From the NCBI GenBank assembly GCA_017407765.1, contig JAFQVZ010000143.1, forward strand, positions 1 to 8,129: a stretch of DNA of 8,129 nt, in the 5' to 3' direction. The notes under the pieces were generated by a model. The model did no database searches, was not told the origin of the DNA, and saw only the letters and a list, made by a program, of their open reading frames with translations. The DNA comes from Clostridia bacterium (GTDB taxonomy: Bacteria; Bacillota; Clostridia; Oscillospirales; Butyricicoccaceae). This document shows positions 6,403 through 8,129 of this stretch, one piece after another. Numbering within the stretch: position 1 is the first letter of the stretch; the number at the start of each line of letters is the position of its first letter. Position numbers and translations under genes: made by a program.

Positions 6403-6813
6403 ATGAAATATAAAGTTACTCTCAACGGCACTACATACGAAGTAGAAGTCGAGCATGGCCAGGCTATGCTGATCGACGAGTATGAGGCAGTAGCTCCCGC
6501 AGCTCCCGCCGCCGCTGCTGCTCCCGTAGCTGCAGCTCCCGCAGCAGCTCCTGCTCCCCAGGCTGCTCCCGCTCCCGCCGCTGCCGCTGTTACAGCCGCA
6601 GGCGAAGTTATCAAGTCCCCCATGCCCGGCGTTATCGTAAACGTCAAGGTTTCTCAGGGCCAGGCTGTCAAGAAGGGCGAGATCCTCTGCATCCTCGAAG
6701 CCATGAAGATGGAAAACGAGATCGTTGCTCCCAAGGACGGCACAGTTGCTCAGGTAGTCACAGCCAAGGGTGCACAGGTCGACACAGGCGCTGCTCTGAT
6801 CGTCCTCGCTTGA
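6403..6813 (+). CDS. Biotin carboxyl carrier protein of the decarboxylase (biotin/lipoyl attachment)
   Basis: This 136-residue cytoplasmic protein carries the biotin that shuttles CO2 from the carboxyltransferase to the beta pump. It has three parts: a short N-terminal beta region (1-30, MKYKVTLNGTTYEVEVE), a flexible Ala/Pro linker (about 30-66), and a biotinyl domain (about 67-136) starting GEVIKSPMPG. The biotinylation motif EAMKMEN is at 99-105 with the acceptor lysine K102, 34 residues from the C-terminus as is usual. In classical oxaloacetate decarboxylase this domain is fused to the end of the alpha subunit; here it stands alone, as in methylmalonyl-CoA and glutaconyl-CoA decarboxylases (MmdC/GcdC). 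A biotin ligase elsewhere in the genome would be needed. TCGAGG lies nine bases before the ATG. No specific symbol is assigned because the names differ between related systems. Confidence 0.93.
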   Translation: MKYKVTLNGTTYEVEVEHGQAMLIDEYEAVAPAAPAAAAAPVAAAPAAAPAPQAAPAPAAAAVTAAGEVIKSPMPGVIVNVKVSQGQAVKKGEILCILEAMKMENEIVAPKDGTVAQVVTAKGAQVDTGAALIVLA

Positions 6814-6829
6814 TCCGGAGGGCTATATA

Positions 6830-8014
6830 ATGAGTGTTATTGCTGAAACCATGTCCAGCATCTGGGCAAACTCGGGCTTTTCCGGTCTGATCGCTGACCC
6901 CCGTCAGCTCATCATGATCATCGCAGCCTGCGCTCTGCTCTATCTGGGTATTGTAAAGAAATATGAGCCTCTGCTCATGGTAGGCATCGCCTTCGGTATG
7001 CTGCTTACCAACCTTCCCGGCGGCAACATGTACCATCCCGAGCTGTGGGACGGCATCATGAACCACACCAAGAGCTATGGCGACGTCCTCATGGAGGGCG
7101 GCCTGCTCGACATCCTCTACATCGGCGTTAAGGCCGGTATCTATCCCTCGCTGATCTTCATGGGCGTAGGCGCAATGACCGACTTCGGTCCCCTCATCGC
7201 CAACCCCAAGAGCCTGCTTCTGGGCGCTGCCGCTCAGCTGGGTATCTACTGCGCATTCATCCTTGCTATCCTGCTCGGCTTCACAGGTCCTCAGGCTGCT
7301 TCCATCGGTATCATCGGCGGTGCCGACGGCCCCACAGCCATTCTGCTGACCTCCAAGCTGGCTCCCGAGCTTCTGGGCGCCATCGCCATCGCGGCTTACT
7401 CCTACATGGCGCTGATCCCCATGATCCAGCCCCCTCTGATGCGTCTTGTCACAACTCAGAAAGAGCGCGAGACAAAGATGGATCAGCTGCGCACAGTCTC
7501 CAAGACCGAGCGCATCGTATTCCCCATCATCGTTGCCATCTTCGTCATCCTGCTCCTGCCCGACACAGCTCCCCTCATCGGCTGCCTGATGCTGGGTAAC
7601 CTGTTCAAGGAGTGCGGCGTGACCGAGCGTCTTTCCGACACAGCTCAGAACGCCCTGATGAACATCGTAACCATCTTCCTGGGCGTCAGCGTCGGCGCTA
7701 CAACAGTAGCCGAGCGCTTCCTGACATGGTCGACGATCAAGATCGTCGTCCTCGGCCTCATCGCCTTCTCCTTCTCGACTCTGGGCGGCCTGCTCCTCGG
7801 CAAGCTTATGTATAAGCTGACCGGCGGCAAGGTAAACCCCCTCATCGGTTCGGCAGGCGTATCGGCTGTTCCCATGGCTGCACGTGTATCGCAGATGGAA
7901 GGCCAGAAGGCCAACCCCTCGAACTTCCTGCTCATGCACGCAATGGGCCCCAACGTCGCAGGTGTTATCGGTTCGGCTGTTGCCGCCGGCTTCCTGCTGA
8001 CAATCTTCGGTTAA
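6830..8014 (+). CDS. oadB: Na+-translocating decarboxylase beta subunit (membrane pump)
   Basis: This integral membrane subunit decarboxylates carboxybiotin and couples the energy to Na+ export. The 394 residues contain about nine to eleven hydrophobic segments, for example near 27-42, 103-120, 128-150, 180-200, 228-245, 275-292, 303-325 and 373-392. All functional residues I recall from Klebsiella OadB are present, shifted by 37: D166 in GGADGPTAI (D203), Y192 in SYMALIP (Y229), N336, G340 and S345 in NPLIGSAGVSAVP (N373, G377, S382) and R352 (R389). The family motif MGVGAMTDFGPLI is at 111-123. GGAGG sits eight bases before the ATG, 16 bases after the carrier stop. It is the last gene before a strong terminator. 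The family is shared by oxaloacetate, methylmalonyl-CoA, glutaconyl-CoA and malonate decarboxylases, so substrate choice rests on the linked carboxyltransferase. Confidence 0.95.
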   Translation: MSVIAETMSSIWANSGFSGLIADPRQLIMIIAACALLYLGIVKKYEPLLMVGIAFGMLLTNLPGGNMYHPELWDGIMNHTKSYGDVLMEGGLLDILYIGVKAGIYPSLIFMGVGAMTDFGPLIANPKSLLLGAAAQLGIYCAFILAILLGFTGPQAASIGIIGGADGPTAILLTSKLAPELLGAIAIAAYSYMALIPMIQPPLMRLVTTQKERETKMDQLRTVSKTERIVFPIIVAIFVILLLPDTAPLIGCLMLGNLFKECGVTERLSDTAQNALMNIVTIFLGVSVGATTVAERFLTWSTIKIVVLGLIAFSFSTLGGLLLGKLMYKLTGGKVNPLIGSAGVSAVPMAARVSQMEGQKANPSNFLLMHAMGPNVAGVIGSAVAAGFLLTIFG

Positions 8015-8028
8015 TAACTGAATCACTC

Positions 8029-8061
8029 AAAAGACCTCACCACCCGGTGAGGTCTTTTTTT
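8029..8061 (+). terminator. Rho-independent terminator of the decarboxylase operon
   Basis: AAAAGACCTCACC (8029-8041) pairs perfectly over 13 bp with 8046-8058 around an ACCC loop, and seven T residues run to 8061. It begins 14 bases after the beta-subunit stop, so the operon ends here. Confidence 0.94.
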
Positions 8062-8129
8062 GCGGTCAGCCGCATCCAAGGCTCCTTTGGGAAAGGAGCT
8101 GTCAGCGCAGCTGACTGAGGTTTGGTGTA
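8062..8129. repeat. Hairpin-rich intergenic repeat, cut by the window edge
   Basis: Straight after the terminator come three small inverted repeats in a row: GCGG/CCGC (8062-8073), GCTCCTTT/AAAGGAGC with a GGG loop (8081-8099) and GTCAGC/GCTGAC with a GCA loop (8101-8115). The motif GGAGCTGTCAGCGCAGCTGACTGAGG is split here over 8095-8120. From memory it resembles a dispersed intergenic repeat of gut Clostridia, but this was not searched. No reading frame of note is present and the element runs out of the window. It is unrelated in sequence to the repeat at 3887-3984. Confidence 0.55.

Noticed and set aside
6758..8026. A 422-codon minus-strand reading frame across the beta-subunit gene
   Set aside because: It is in codon register with the beta subunit, and its hydrophilic Asp/Gln/His-rich product is the typical complement of a membrane protein gene. 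It also runs into the terminator region.
1..8129. CRISPR array, phage, transposase, toxin-antitoxin or defence genes
   Set aside because: No regularly spaced repeats, no such protein families and no unexplained long open frame were found. Every substantial coding region is a recognisable metabolic or housekeeping gene.

Overview
The window looks like a chromosomal segment of a Gram-positive anaerobe of the Clostridia, probably an Oscillospiraceae-type gut bacterium. This is inferred from four things: a ywiB-like (DUF1934) gene next to argS, which is a Bacillota arrangement; strong GGAGG-type ribosome binding sites; GC-rich third codon positions; and a multi-subunit sodium-pump decarboxylase operon. 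The taxon was not confirmed by any search.

Layout. (1) Positions 1-1859, plus strand: the 3' part of an L-rhamnose isomerase gene (rhaA), then L-rhamnulose-1-phosphate aldolase (rhaD), closed by a strong intrinsic terminator. The two enzymes are the first and third steps of rhamnose breakdown; the kinase (rhaB) is not in view. (2) Positions 1879-2035: a single tRNA-Gly(CCC) gene with its own near-consensus promoter. The hairpin that ends it appears to work in both directions and also ends argS from the other side. (3) Positions 2057-4444, minus strand: a DUF1934/YwiB-like gene followed by argS (arginyl-tRNA synthetase). They are separated by about 200 bases that carry an imperfect inverted repeat resembling a small dispersed element. 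(4) Positions 4445-4678: a divergent promoter region in which the two predicted extended -10 boxes are mirror copies of each other. (5) Positions 4679-8061, plus strand: a four-gene operon for a membrane-bound, biotin-dependent, Na+-translocating decarboxylase, most likely oxaloacetate decarboxylase. The order is carboxyltransferase, small membrane-anchored delta/gamma-type subunit, separate biotin carrier and beta membrane pump, followed by a strong terminator. (6) Positions 8062-8129: a run of hairpins that looks like the edge of a second intergenic repeat and leaves the window.

The decarboxylase proteins should work as one machine. The soluble carboxyltransferase moves CO2 from oxaloacetate to the biotin on the carrier. 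The small subunit holds the complex to the membrane. The beta subunit decarboxylates carboxybiotin and pumps Na+ out.

I see no clearly undescribed system here; the genes are recognisable metabolic and housekeeping genes. The points most worth checking are the mirrored divergent promoters, the two intergenic repeat elements, the mixed architecture of the decarboxylase operon, an exact 21-bp in-frame repeat shared by two of its genes, and a sharp change in threonine codon use between gene blocks.
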